Both the position numbers and the translations under genes were made by a program. A stretch of 63,774 nucleotides of DNA. Origin: Deinococcus depolymerans. Lineage in GTDB: Bacteria; Deinococcota; Deinococci; Deinococcales; Deinococcaceae. Below are positions 33,119 through 44,420 of the stretch, piece by piece. Location: the NCBI RefSeq assembly GCF_039522025.1, contig NZ_BAAADB010000008.1, positions 1 through 63,774 on the forward strand, in the 5' to 3' direction. The first letter of the stretch is position 1. Each line of letters starts with the position of its first letter. Under the pieces are notes generated by a model. It saw nothing but the letters and a program-made list of their open reading frames with translations, searched no databases and was not told the DNA's origin.

Positions 33119-36100
33119 ATGAACACTGTCCCCCGTAATCCCCTGCTGCTGCTGCTCACCGGCACCCTCGTCGCCTGCGGTGGCGGCAGCAACACTCCCA
33201 GCCCCAGCACGCCCGGCAACACCGCGCCCGCCGTGAACATCAAGGCGAACGGCCGCGCCATCACCGCCGACACCTACCTGCCCACCCGCGGGCGACTGGA
33301 CGTCAGCGTCTCCGACCCGGACATCGGCGGAAGCATCAAGAAAGTCGTCTACGCCATCGACAACGGCCCCAGGACCGACCTGAGCCCCGCAGCAGCGATG
33401 ACCGTGGCCCTGCCCAGCCTGAGCGGCGGACAGCACGAAGTGACGGTCGAAGCCACCGACAACGCCGGCGCCGTCACCACCGTGAAAGCGCCCTTCCTGA
33501 TCGACGCGGCGGCGCCCACGCTGACCACCGTCAACCTGAACGGCCAGGCCGCCGCAGACACCGCCACCTTCACGGTCGGTGACGCCGCCCTGCTCAGCGT
33601 CACCGCACAGGACACCCGCGGCGACACCCAGAAAACCCCGGGGCCCGTAACCATCCGCGTGCTGGAAAGCGGGACCCTGGTCAAGTCCGTCAGCGGCAAC
33701 ACCCTGACCGCCGACCTCACCAAGGACGTCAAGGGACAGGCCCGGGCCGCCGGAACCGTGATCTTCACCGTCGAAGCCGAGGACAGCGTGGGCTTCGTGA
33801 CCAGCCGCAACATCGCCGTCACCTTCAACGCAGCCAGCACCGGCGACAACGGCGGCGTGACCGCGCCCACCTTCACGTGGCTGAGCCCCGCCAGCGACTT
33901 CGTGAAAGGCGGCGGCACCGTCACCCTGCGCGCCACTGCCACCCGCAACGGCCAGGACCTGAGCAGCCAGATCACCTACACCGCCACCTGCGGCGACATC
34001 AAGGGCAACATCTGGACGCTGGACGCCACCTGCGCCGACGGCAGCAAGCAGAGCGTCACCGCCACCGTCACCGACGGCGGCCGCAACTTCAGCAGCCCCG
34101 CCAAGGTCATCACGGTCGACGCCAGCGACCCCACCGTGCAGATCACCAACCCCCAGCAGGGCCAGACCTTCACGCAGAACCCCATCAAGATCGGCGTCAC
34201 CGGCACCGACGCCGTCAGCGGCCTGGACCGCATCCTCGTGGAAGCCAAAAAGGACGGGGACGCCAATTACACGCAGGTGGGCGTCGTCACCGCCGCCAGC
34301 GGTGACGTCACCTGGGCCCCCATGAACGGCACCTACACCCTGCGCGCCACCGCCACCGACAAGACCGGCCGCACCAACACCACCACCCTCAGCGGCATCA
34401 AGGTCAACCTGACCAGCAGCGACGCCACTCCCCCCACCGTCGCCCTCTCCCCCATCCCCGCCACGCCCCAGCGCGCGACCGTCACCGTCACCGCCACCGC
34501 CAACGACAACGACAGCGGCGTCGCCAAGGTCGACCTGTACGACGGCGGCACCCTGATCGAATCCAAGGCGACCGGCGTGGGCGGCAAGTACACCTTCAGC
34601 CTCGACACCACCAAACTCAGCGACGGCCCCCACACCCTGCGCGCCATCGCCTTCGACAACGCCGGCCTGAGCAGCGAGACCAGCGCCAGCCTGACCGTCG
34701 ACAACACCGCCCCCGTCGTCAACTGGATCAGCCCTGCCGACGGAGCCGTCACGCGCGGTGAAGTCACCCTGAACGCCACCACCAACGAGGGGACCGTCAC
34801 GTACACCGTCGACGGCATGCCCCTGACCGGAAACAAGGCCACCTTCAGCAGCGACGGGACCCACACCATCACCGCCACCGCGCAGGACGCTGCCGGGAAC
34901 CGCACCAGCAGCACCATCCGGGTCACCAGCGACGCCACCGCGCCCATCGCGCAGATCACCGGCCCCACCGCTGGCAGCACCCTGACCAGCAACCCCGTGA
35001 CCATCACCGTGACCGGCAACGACACCGGCAGCGGCGTGAGCAGCCTGGAAGTCTTCGCGCGAGACACCGCCACGAACACCAGCACCAGCGTCGGCACCGT
35101 CAACGGCGCCAGCGGCACCGTCACCTGGACGCCCACCAGCGGCACCTACGACCTGACCGTCATCGCCACCGACAAGGCCGGCAACAAGGGCGCCGCCAGC
35201 ACCCCCGTGAACGTCACAGTCAAGCTCGCCACGGCCGACATCTCCCCCCCCGAATTCGACAAGACCGCCCCCACTGCCACCTTCTCACGCGGCGTGATCA
35301 CCCTCGACGGCTTCGTGAAAGACCCGGAAAGCGGCATCAGTCAGGTCACACTGTTCAACGGCGGCGTGCGCCTGAACGCCACGCCCAGCCTCAGCGTCCA
35401 GCCCGACGGCCGCACCCGCTACGCCCTCACGCTGGACAGCAAGACCCTCGCCGACGGCACCTACACCCTGACCATCCAGGCCACCAACGGCGTCGGCCTC
35501 GTCAGCAACCAGGACGTCCCGGTCAATGTGAATAACGCCGCACCGACCGTCACCATCAGCAACCCGCAGAACGGCGCGCTGCTCGGAAAGAACAGCGACC
35601 TCACCGTCAAAGCCACCGGCACCGATACCACCCCCGGTGACACCCTCACCTATGAGTACAGCGTCGACGGTGGCGCCTTCGCCACGTTCGACCCTGCTCA
35701 AACTCAAACCCCCTTAAAACTTCCCACGCCCACCGACGGCACGCACACCCTGACCGTGCGCGCCACCGACAAGGCCGGGAACACCGGCACGACCACCTCC
35801 ACCTACACGTACGACGGCACCGCCCCGACCGTGCAGATCACCAGCCCCACCCAGGGTCAGATGTTCACCAGCACCCCCGTGACCATCAGCGTGATCGGCC
35901 AGGACAGCGGCACTGGCATTGCCAGTATCAACGTGTACGCGAATGACGGCACCAGCCCCGACGAACTGATCGGTACGCTCGGCGGGAACGGCAGCGTCAC
36001 CTGGTACCCCCGCAAGACGGACGGCAGCCCTTACACCATCAAGGCCATAGCAACCGACCGGGCCGGTAACCTGTCCGCCACCGCCGACGCGACCGTGAGC

Positions 36101-38395
36101 GGCGTGAAGGTGAAAACTGCCAGCACCGTTCAGGTCACGGGTGGGCCTGCGATCACACCGCCCAACGCCGATCCCAAGGGCCGCACCTATGTCAGCAACG
36201 GACGTACCTACGCTCGTGGTCCCCTGACAGTCAGCGCCACGGCCATCACCGATGCCCCCAACATGACGCAGGCGGAACTCCAGGCGGATGGTCAGACCCT
36301 GCTCACGACCACTACGACCCCTGGTACCCCTACCTTCACCTTCGACTTCGACAACCTGAACGAAGGCCTGCGTGACATCGGCGTTCGCTTCACCGACTCG
36401 CTGGGCACCGTAGGCATCACGAAAACCACCGTCTACGTGGACAAGACCGCGCCCATCATCAACTGGAACACCACCCTGAACGGCAGTCTGTCCAGCGCGC
36501 CTGTCACCCTGGACGCCACTGCGACGGACAGTGCCTCCGGCGTGTCCGGCAACGTCACCTACACTGAAAACGGTCAGTCCGTCACCAACCCCGTCTCGGC
36601 TGACGGCCAGCACACCGTGACCGCCGCCGCGACCGATAACGTCGGCAATGTGGCCACACGCAACGTTACGTTCACGATTGACTCCACCGCACCAGACGTC
36701 ATCCCGGCCCTCACTGTCAACCCACAGGAGTTCACGACTGCGCCCATCACGCTCACCGCCACGGCCACTGATGCAACCAGTAGTGTTGCAAACATTGAAG
36801 TGCTCGTGGGGTTACAGGGCCAGTCCCTCACAACCCTGGGCCGCCAGAACGGAGCCTCGTACAGTACAGTCTTCACGCCGTCTCAGGCAGGGACGTATGC
36901 AGTTCAGTACATTGCGCGGGACGCCGCAGGCAACGTGCGCACCGTTGACCGCACCTTCACTTACGTTGTCACCACCGCCCCTGTGGAACAGGCGCCCAAG
37001 CCGGTCCTGGAGGTCGTAGGCAGCGCCCCTTACTCCGGGAACATGAGCGTCAATATTTCGGGTAACTATGACGCCGCCAGTCAGGTGGATCGCATGATTC
37101 TGCAGGTGACCGACTCGAAAGGAGTGATCGACAACAGCACCTACGTCACGCCGCAAGCCCGCGCCACTCTCAGCGTGGACACCACCCGGTTCGCCAATGG
37201 TCCTCTGAAACTCCAGGTCATCGCCTACACCAAGACTGGTCTGCGTGGACTCAGTTCTGAAACCAGTGTTCTCGTGCAGAATCTGACCAGCCCTGACTTC
37301 AAGATTGCTTCTCCCAGCGACGGCGCGAGCGTCACGACCCCCAGCGTACCCGTCCAGATCACCCTGACCAAACGCAGTGCGGACTACACCATCAGTCAGC
37401 CCATCCAGGTAGACCTGCTGGACTACCGCGGCGTCACGGTGGCTTCCAGAACGCTCGACAGCAGTGATCGCAACGTTTGCAGTGGCAGTACGGAATCACT
37501 GACCTGCAACACCACGTTCGATGTGGCCGCTCTACCAGCAGACATTTACACTGTGCGTGCCCGCACGACCGTGCTGGTTGACCCGGCAGGTGCAAACATC
37601 TCACGCCCCCTGGAAACCAGTAGCCAGTTCAAGCACAACACGACCAGCGTTCTGCCGCCGGCGTCCACCATCCGCTTCCCTGCCATCACGGACTCGCAGA
37701 AACCCGGTCAGATTGACAGCAGTTCCGGTGTGCTGATCTCGGTCAGCGACAACACTGGCGTGAATGTCGTGGAAGCACGCATCGTGGGCCCGTTCGACGC
37801 CAACCAAGCACTGACGCTGAACGGAACGACGCAGTGTGACGCGAGCAAACCTGTCGTGGGTCGCTCGCCGGTCGACGTCCTGATGTTGAACTACGGATAC
37901 AGCCCTGCGATTGCCGTCGGTGACGTCGTTCTGACCAACCTGGACATTGATGGGTCGGCATATGTGCCTGACAACAACCTCAACGAACGCTACGACCTGC
38001 GTGTCACGGTTCAGGATACGGAAGGCAACCGCAACATCCAGTGCATTCCGATCACCATTAACCGGGCGGCCATCCGCGCTAATCGTCCCTCCTACTCCAT
38101 CAGTACCATCACCAGCCCGACTCCCCCCAACAGCGGCTCTGGAGAACTGAACTACACGACGGGCACCTGGACCCTTGGCGGTATGACAAACCGTAGCCGC
38201 GTGGCAGCCGTGCTGTATCAGAACAGTGTTCAAAAGAACATCACGTTCAGCAGTGACGTGACGGGCAGCAGGAGTGTCACTGTGGCCTTCGGCGATCCTG
38301 GCACCTACCAGATCGTCTGGCTTATCGAAGACATGACGACTGGAATTGTCACTTCCGTGGGTGGCGACACCGTCTCGGTTGTGAAGAACCCCTGA
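33119..38395 (+). CDS. Giant Ig-repeat surface lipoprotein
   Basis: Protein of 1758 residues. Signal peptide and lipobox end at LLLTGTLVAC (Cys near 20), followed by a GGGSNTPSPSTPGNT linker. The rest is a chain of about thirteen or more bacterial Ig-like domains of 85-100 residues, each ending near a TATDNAGN-type strand (for example VEATDNAGAV, TATDKTGRT, TAQDAAGNR, RATDKAGNT, AATDNVGNV). DxxAPxV joints (NTAPVVNW, GTAPTVQIT, KTAPIINW) mark domain borders. The last 350 residues are more divergent. Such chains act as adhesins or wall stalks. After about 35.9 kb codon use becomes less biased and includes a TTA leucine. Its TGA stop is the target duplication of a repeat element. Confidence 0.88.
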   Translation: MNTVPRNPLLLLLTGTLVACGGGSNTPSPSTPGNTAPAVNIKANGRAITADTYLPTRGRLDVSVSDPDIGGSIKKVVYAIDNGPRTDLSPAAAMTVALPSLSGGQHEVTVEATDNAGAVTTVKAPFLIDAAAPTLTTVNLNGQAAADTATFTVGDAALLSVTAQDTRGDTQKTPGPVTIRVLESGTLVKSVSGNTLTADLTKDVKGQARAAGTVIFTVEAEDSVGFVTSRNIAVTFNAASTGDNGGVTAPTFTWLSPASDFVKGGGTVTLRATATRNGQDLSSQITYTATCGDIKGNIWTLDATCADGSKQSVTATVTDGGRNFSSPAKVITVDASDPTVQITNPQQGQTFTQNPIKIGVTGTDAVSGLDRILVEAKKDGDANYTQVGVVTAASGDVTWAPMNGTYTLRATATDKTGRTNTTTLSGIKVNLTSSDATPPTVALSPIPATPQRATVTVTATANDNDSGVAKVDLYDGGTLIESKATGVGGKYTFSLDTTKLSDGPHTLRAIAFDNAGLSSETSASLTVDNTAPVVNWISPADGAVTRGEVTLNATTNEGTVTYTVDGMPLTGNKATFSSDGTHTITATAQDAAGNRTSSTIRVTSDATAPIAQITGPTAGSTLTSNPVTITVTGNDTGSGVSSLEVFARDTATNTSTSVGTVNGASGTVTWTPTSGTYDLTVIATDKAGNKGAASTPVNVTVKLATADISPPEFDKTAPTATFSRGVITLDGFVKDPESGISQVTLFNGGVRLNATPSLSVQPDGRTRYALTLDSKTLADGTYTLTIQATNGVGLVSNQDVPVNVNNAAPTVTISNPQNGALLGKNSDLTVKATGTDTTPGDTLTYEYSVDGGAFATFDPAQTQTPLKLPTPTDGTHTLTVRATDKAGNTGTTTSTYTYDGTAPTVQITSPTQGQMFTSTPVTISVIGQDSGTGIASINVYANDGTSPDELIGTLGGNGSVTWYPRKTDGSPYTIKAIATDRAGNLSATADATVSGVKVKTASTVQVTGGPAITPPNADPKGRTYVSNGRTYARGPLTVSATAITDAPNMTQAELQADGQTLLTTTTTPGTPTFTFDFDNLNEGLRDIGVRFTDSLGTVGITKTTVYVDKTAPIINWNTTLNGSLSSAPVTLDATATDSASGVSGNVTYTENGQSVTNPVSADGQHTVTAAATDNVGNVATRNVTFTIDSTAPDVIPALTVNPQEFTTAPITLTATATDATSSVANIEVLVGLQGQSLTTLGRQNGASYSTVFTPSQAGTYAVQYIARDAAGNVRTVDRTFTYVVTTAPVEQAPKPVLEVVGSAPYSGNMSVNISGNYDAASQVDRMILQVTDSKGVIDNSTYVTPQARATLSVDTTRFANGPLKLQVIAYTKTGLRGLSSETSVLVQNLTSPDFKIASPSDGASVTTPSVPVQITLTKRSADYTISQPIQVDLLDYRGVTVASRTLDSSDRNVCSGSTESLTCNTTFDVAALPADIYTVRARTTVLVDPAGANISRPLETSSQFKHNTTSVLPPASTIRFPAITDSQKPGQIDSSSGVLISVSDNTGVNVVEARIVGPFDANQALTLNGTTQCDASKPVVGRSPVDVLMLNYGYSPAIAVGDVVLTNLDIDGSAYVPDNNLNERYDLRVTVQDTEGNRNIQCIPITINRAAIRANRPSYSISTITSPTPPNSGSGELNYTTGTWTLGGMTNRSRVAAVLYQNSVQKNITFSSDVTGSRSVTVAFGDPGTYQIVWLIEDMTTGIVTSVGGDTVSVVKNP

Positions 38396-38549
38396 TAAGG
38401 ACTCGGATTGAACGGTTTATCAAAACCGTTCAATCCGCGCGAAGCGGCCCGGCGCCTGCTCCGCAGCGTGGCAGCAAAGAGGATTGTCGGGCGTGGAGTT
38501 GGCAATCCGGTGAAGTTCCAGGTGGAGGGCGAAGCCGACGGAATCCGTA
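38396..38549 (+). repeat. MITE-like element, copy 7, in the stop codon of the Ig-repeat gene
   Basis: 154 bp, long class. The left TGA is the stop codon (38393-38395), and TGC follows the right end CCGTA. Stem 1 is GATTGAACGG/CCGTTCAATC. Stem 2 is decayed (CAATCCGG/CCAGGTGG). Stretch 38550-38635 looks like a decayed fragment of another copy in the other orientation (GGATCGGAAGAGCATCAATCTGTC). Confidence 0.85.
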
Positions 38550-38666
38550 TGCCACAAACGCCCGGTCACTTCGTTGACGGATCGGAAGAGCATCAATCTG
38601 TCAACGTCATGCCTGGGACCCGTTCGACTTCACACTTCTGCACAGCCTATTCAAGTTGCATCTGTC

Positions 38667-38703
38667 AAGGAGGCCCCCCACCGGTGCGGTGGGGGGCCTC
38701 CTT
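38667..38703. terminator. Very strong bidirectional terminator
   Basis: Perfect 16-bp stem, AAGGAGGCCCCCCACC (38667-38682) with GGTGGGGGGCCTCCTT (38688-38703), loop 5 nt, between the convergent Ig-repeat and phosphoesterase genes. Confidence 0.8.
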
Positions 38704-38718
38704 ATGTGTTGCTCTCGT

Positions 38719-40626
38719 TCAGTACTTGATGTTGTATTCGGCGAAGCCGTCTTCGCGTGTTTTGATGAGGGTGGCGCCTGCGGGGAGGTATTTCTGGGCG
38801 TTGGGGCTGCTGGTGTAGAGCAGGGTGGCGCCGGGGATGGGGGTGAGTTTCCAGTTGCCGTCGGCGGTGGGGTTGATGGTTTTCTGCTGGTTGAAGTAGC
38901 CGATGAGGGCCTGGCGGGTTTCGTCGGGGGCGGCGAGGATGATGTTCTTGCCGTTCAGGCCGGGGAAGCTGCCGCCGCCGCTGGCGCGGTAGTTGTTGGT
39001 GGCGATCACGAACTGCTGGTTGGGGTCGATGGGTTTGCCCTGGTAGGTGAGGTTCTTGATGCGGCGTGCGCCGGCGTTGGCGACTTCGCCCTTGTTGTTG
39101 TAGCGGTTGGGTTGGGTGACGTCGATTTCGTAGTTGACGCCGTCGATCACGTCGAAGTTGTAGGTGGGGAAGCTGGTGTCGACGAGGTCCTGGGGTTCGG
39201 TCTTGGTGGGGTCGATCTGTTTGAACTGCCCGGCGCTGCGTTCGAGCCATTCCTGCACCTGCGCGCCGGTGACGAGGACGGCCTGGACGGTGTTGGGGTA
39301 CACGTAGAGGTCGGCGACGTTCTTGATGGCGAGGGTGCCGGCGGGGATGTCGGTGTAGTAGCTGGCGCCGGCGCGTCCGCCGGCTTTGAAGGGTGCGGCG
39401 GCGGCGAGGACGGGGAGGTCTTTGTACTTGGTGCTGGCGAGGGCGGCCTTGACGTAGGCGGTCTGGGCGCTGTTGACGAGTTGCACGCTGGGGTCGTCCT
39501 GCACGAGGGCCCAGTAGGAGTTGATGGGGGCGGTCAGGTCGGCGACCTTGCCGCGGACGTAGGCGAGGGTGCCTTCGTGGGCGGTTTTGACGGCGCGGGC
39601 GATGCGGGGGTCGGGCGTGACGAGGTTTTTCTTGGCGGCGGCGTCCCAGATGGGGCGGACGAGGGCGGCGCTGTCCTTGATGGTCCACTTCTGGGTTTTG
39701 CGGTCGTAGTCGAGTTTCAGGTCGACGATGCCGAGGTCGTTGCCCCAGAAGCCGGCCATGACGACGGGTTTGCCGTTGATGGTGCCTTTGGTGATGTCGG
39801 CGCCGGGGATGCTCTTGTAGACGGGTCCGGGGAACACCTGGTGGCTGTGGCCGGAGAGGACGACGTCGATGCCGGGGATTTTGGTGAGTTCGGTGGCGAC
39901 GTTTTCCTGGCCGGGGGTGTAGTCGGCGGTGATGCCGCTGTGGGCGATGGCGACGATGATGTCGGCGCCCTGGGCTTTCATCTGGGGGATGAATTTGCGG
40001 GCGGTCTGGACGATGTCGGCGGTGACGATCCGGCCGTCGAGGTTGCTCTTGTCCCACTGGACGATCTGGGGGGGCAGGAGGCCGATGATGCCGACGTTGA
40101 TGACGTAGGGGCGGCCGTTGGTGTCGTAGACGGTGTGGCGCTGGATGAGGTAGGGGTTGAAGGCGTTTGCGCCGGGTTTGCCGGTGCCGTCGTCGACGTA
40201 GGTGTTGGCGCTGACGATGGGCATGGGGGCAGTGTCGATGATCTGCTTGAGGAAGGGCAGGCCGTAGTTGAATTCGTGGTTGCCGAGGTTGGCGGCGTCG
40301 TACTTGAGGATGCTCATGGCGGCGTGCATGGGGTGCATCTGGCCGGCCGTGAGGGGTTTGATGCGGGCAACGTAATCGCCGAGGGGGTTGCCCTGGATCA
40401 GGTCGCCGTTGTCGAACAGCAGGCTGTTGCGTTTTTCCTTGCGGGCGTTGTTGATGAGGGTGGCGGTGTACTCGAGGCCGAATTCGCCGGTGGGTTTGTC
40501 CTGGTAGTAGTCGTATCCGAGGGCGCTGGTGTGCAGGTCGGTGGTTTCGAGGATGCGGAGTTCGACGGTCTGGGCGCCGGCTGCGCCGAGCAGCAGGGCC
40601 GTCATCAGTGAGATATTTTTAAGCAC
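38719..40626 (-). CDS. Secreted 2',3'-cyclic-nucleotide 2'-phosphodiesterase/3'-nucleotidase (CpdB/UshA family)
   Basis: Exported dinuclear metallophosphatase of 635 residues that releases phosphate and nucleosides from nucleotides. Signal peptide at 1-18 (ISLMTALLLGAAGAQ). Metallophosphoesterase motifs in order: ETTDLHT, FDNGDLIQGNPLGDY, NLGNHEFNYG, AIAHSG and LSGHSHQVFPG. The C-terminal 5'-nucleotidase domain (from about 350) ends with VIATNNYRASGGGSFPG, a substrate-binding signature. GTG 40626 is 7 nt after TATTCT (leaderless). Choice between CpdB and UshA activity is based on the PMH-rich N terminus (MHPMHAAMSILKYDAANLGNHEFNYG), closer to CpdB. Confidence 0.92.
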   Translation of the reverse strand: MLKNISLMTALLLGAAGAQTVELRILETTDLHTSALGYDYYQDKPTGEFGLEYTATLINNARKEKRNSLLFDNGDLIQGNPLGDYVARIKPLTAGQMHPMHAAMSILKYDAANLGNHEFNYGLPFLKQIIDTAPMPIVSANTYVDDGTGKPGANAFNPYLIQRHTVYDTNGRPYVINVGIIGLLPPQIVQWDKSNLDGRIVTADIVQTARKFIPQMKAQGADIIVAIAHSGITADYTPGQENVATELTKIPGIDVVLSGHSHQVFPGPVYKSIPGADITKGTINGKPVVMAGFWGNDLGIVDLKLDYDRKTQKWTIKDSAALVRPIWDAAAKKNLVTPDPRIARAVKTAHEGTLAYVRGKVADLTAPINSYWALVQDDPSVQLVNSAQTAYVKAALASTKYKDLPVLAAAAPFKAGGRAGASYYTDIPAGTLAIKNVADLYVYPNTVQAVLVTGAQVQEWLERSAGQFKQIDPTKTEPQDLVDTSFPTYNFDVIDGVNYEIDVTQPNRYNNKGEVANAGARRIKNLTYQGKPIDPNQQFVIATNNYRASGGGSFPGLNGKNIILAAPDETRQALIGYFNQQKTINPTADGNWKLTPIPGATLLYTSSPNAQKYLPAGATLIKTREDGFAEYNIKY

Positions 40627-40633
40627 GTCGTCA

Positions 40634-40639
40634 AGAATA
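40634..40639 (-). promoter_or_regulatory. -10 box of the phosphoesterase (leaderless GTG)
   Basis: TATTCT on the minus strand, 7 nt before GTG 40626. Confidence 0.5.
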
Positions 40640-40734
40640 GCGAAAAGATTCAGGGTTGTATCTGCTGGCCGCAGGTGGTCGGCCGGTCACCGAAGGATCA
40701 TGCTGGAGGGCCGCTGCCGGAGGGTGCGTGGTGA

Positions 40735-40799
40735 CGTCCGGGCGTGGCGTCGGCAACCCGGCGTGGGTGGGGTGTGGAGGGGACAGACGGCAGTCCGGG
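40735..40799 (+). repeat. Decayed MITE-like element, copy 8
   Basis: Fragment with CCGGGCGTGG, CGGCAACCCGG and an end GACGGCAGTCCGGG resembling the right end of copy 2. It abuts the TAA stop (minus) of glcE at 40800-40802. Confidence 0.5.
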
Positions 40800-41447
<648 letters not shown>

Positions 41448-41465
41448 GGGGTGCCTCCGGCGGGG

Positions 41466-41493
41466 TGAATGGTTGATGGTCGATGGTTGATGG
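41466..41493 (+). repeat. Heptamer microsatellite between glcE and glcD
   Basis: Repeated ATGGTTG/ATGGTCG units lie between the two genes. The same heptamer, inverted (CAACCAT), is found at about 42975-42990 between glcD and glcF, and a decayed form at 58190-58207 before leuS. Confidence 0.55.
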
Positions 41494-41529
41494 AACCAGC
41501 GCGGCCGTTCGTCCAGCTCCTTTCAAGCA

Positions 41530-42963
41530 TCACCGGTCCACTCCTTCCGCAGGAAGGATCTTGCCGGGGTTCAGGGCGTGGTGCGGGTCGAGGGCGCGTT
41601 TGACGTTCCACAGGGCCTTCAGGGTGGCGGGGTCGACGGCGTCGGTCATGAAGTCGCGTTTCATGGAGCCGATGCCGTGCTCGCCGCTCAGGACGCCGCC
41701 GTGGCGGATGGCGACGAGGGCGATGTCGTGCGCGAGGTCGTGAACGGCGTGGGTGTCTTCCTTGCGGGGGTCGAACAGGATGTTGGGGTGCAGGTTCCCG
41801 TCCCCGATGTGCCCGAACTGCACGAGGTGGAAGGGGCTGGCGTCGCCGAGAGCGCGGATCTCGCGGACCACGTCCGGGAGGGCCGAGCGGGGCACGACGA
41901 TGTCCTCGTTCATGCGTTGCGGGCGGATGCGGCCCAGGGCGGGGCTGACGCTGCGCCGCGCGCGCCACAGGGCGGCCCCCTCGGCGTCGGTGGCGGCGCG
42001 GCGCACGGTGCCTCCGGCGCGTTCGCAGGCGTCGGCCACGAGTTGCAGTTCGCCCTGCACGGTGTCCAGGTCGTCTCCGTCAGTGTCGACCAGCAGCACC
42101 GCCTCGGCGTCACGGGGCAGGCCGAGGTTCAGGTAGTCCTCGACGGCGTTCGTGCAGGCGCGGTCCATGAACTCCAGTTTGCTGGGCACGGCCCCGGCGG
42201 CGATGGCAGCGCTGACGGCCTCGGCGCACGCGCCGACCTCGGGGAAGTGCGCCATGAGGGTGCGGGTGTGCGGGGCGGGCGGGATCAGGCGCAGGGTGGC
42301 CTCGGTGATCAGGCCCAGGGTGCCCTCGGAGCCGATCAGCAGTCCGGCGAGGTCGAAGGCGTCGCGGGTGACGTGGTGCTCCTCGCCGTCGGCGTCCACG
42401 AAGCTGAGGGCGCGGACGTAATCGCCGGTCACGCCGTACTTGAAGCACATGGGGCCGCCCGCGTTCTCCGCGAGGTTCCCGCCGATGGTGCTCGTGCGGA
42501 AACTGGCGGGGTCCGGCGGGTAGATCAGGCCGTGCGGTCTGGCGGCCTCGGTGACGGCCAGGGTGATCACGCCCGCCTGCGCCTGCGCCTCACGCCGCTC
42601 GGGGTGGATGGTCAGGCGGGTCATGCGCGTAAAAGAGATCACCAGTCCGGGTTCCGTGGGGGCCGCGCCGCCCGACAGGCCGCTGGCCGCGCCGCGCCCC
42701 ACGATGGGCACGCCCGCTGCCCGCGCTGCCCGCACGGCCGCCACCACGTCCCCGGTACTTTCAGGCAGTACGACCGCCAGCGGCGTGGCACCGAACTGGA
42801 TGGCGTCGTAGCGGTAGTTCAGGCGTTCGGACAGGTTCGACAGAACCTTGCGCGGCCCCAGCAGGCGCGTGAGGTCGGCGGCCAGGGCATTGTGCGCCCC
42901 CCCTGCCGGGGCAGGCTTGCGGGCATCCGAATTCGTGGTCAGCGCGAGTTTCTCCGTGCTCAC
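41530..42963 (-). CDS. glcD: Glycolate oxidase subunit GlcD (FAD-linked oxidase)
   Basis: Flavoprotein of 477 residues and the catalytic subunit of glycolate oxidase. FAD-binding-4 domain at about 55-230: [19 protein letters not shown] and [23 protein letters not shown]-terminal FAD-oxidase domain with the conserved [13 protein letters not shown] (near 385) and [13 protein letters not shown] (near 425). It may also accept D-lactate, as relatives do. Starts at GTG 42963. The two short gaps in this operon contain heptamer repeats. Confidence 0.95.
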   Translation of the reverse strand: MSTEKLALTTNSDARKPAPAGGAHNALAADLTRLLGPRKVLSNLSERLNYRYDAIQFGATPLAVVLPESTGDVVAAVRAARAAGVPIVGRGAASGLSGGAAPTEPGLVISFTRMTRLTIHPERREAQAQAGVITLAVTEAARPHGLIYPPDPASFRTSTIGGNLAENAGGPMCFKYGVTGDYVRALSFVDADGEEHHVTRDAFDLAGLLIGSEGTLGLITEATLRLIPPAPHTRTLMAHFPEVGACAEAVSAAIAAGAVPSKLEFMDRACTNAVEDYLNLGLPRDAEAVLLVDTDGDDLDTVQGELQLVADACERAGGTVRRAATDAEGAALWRARRSVSPALGRIRPQRMNEDIVVPRSALPDVVREIRALGDASPFHLVQFGHIGDGNLHPNILFDPRKEDTHAVHDLAHDIALVAIRHGGVLSGEHGIGSMKRDFMTDAVDPATLKALWNVKRALDPHHALNPGKILPAEGVDR

Positions 42964-43006
42964 GAGCCCACCCCTCCATCAACCATCAACCATCCCCTCT
43001 CCCCTT

Positions 43007-44280
<1,274 letters not shown>

Positions 44281-44284
<4 letters not shown>

Positions 44285-44298
44285 GCGTGGAACCTCAT
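44281..44298 (-). other. Leaderless micro-ORF MRFHA overlapping the glcF TTG start
   Basis: ATG 44298 lies 7 nt after a TATCCT -10 box. It encodes five residues, and its TGA (44283-44281) overlaps the glcF TTG (44284-44282). Termination on this stop would place the ribosome at the weak TTG start. Confidence 0.5.
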
Positions 44299-44305
44299 GC
44301 CCTAC

Positions 44306-44311
44306 AGGATA
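44306..44311 (-). promoter_or_regulatory. -10 box of the glcFDE operon
   Basis: TATCCT on the minus strand, 7 nt before the micro-ORF ATG at 44298 and 21 nt before the glcF TTG. Confidence 0.5.
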
Positions 44312-44420
44312 GGCGCGGCCGGACGGGACGACCGGGCGTGTGGGCGCTGTGGGCTAGGGGGGTGCCGGTTCGTGACCACGCGCAGCTTTTCCGTGTGCGC
44401 TCAGGCGCAGACTGCCGGGC

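Noticed and set aside
29133..38395. Rex operator (TTGTGAA...TTCACAA) near the envelope operon
   Set aside because: I could not find a full site upstream of 29133 or in the gaps; half-sites such as GTTCACAA at 46929 are part of the repeat element.
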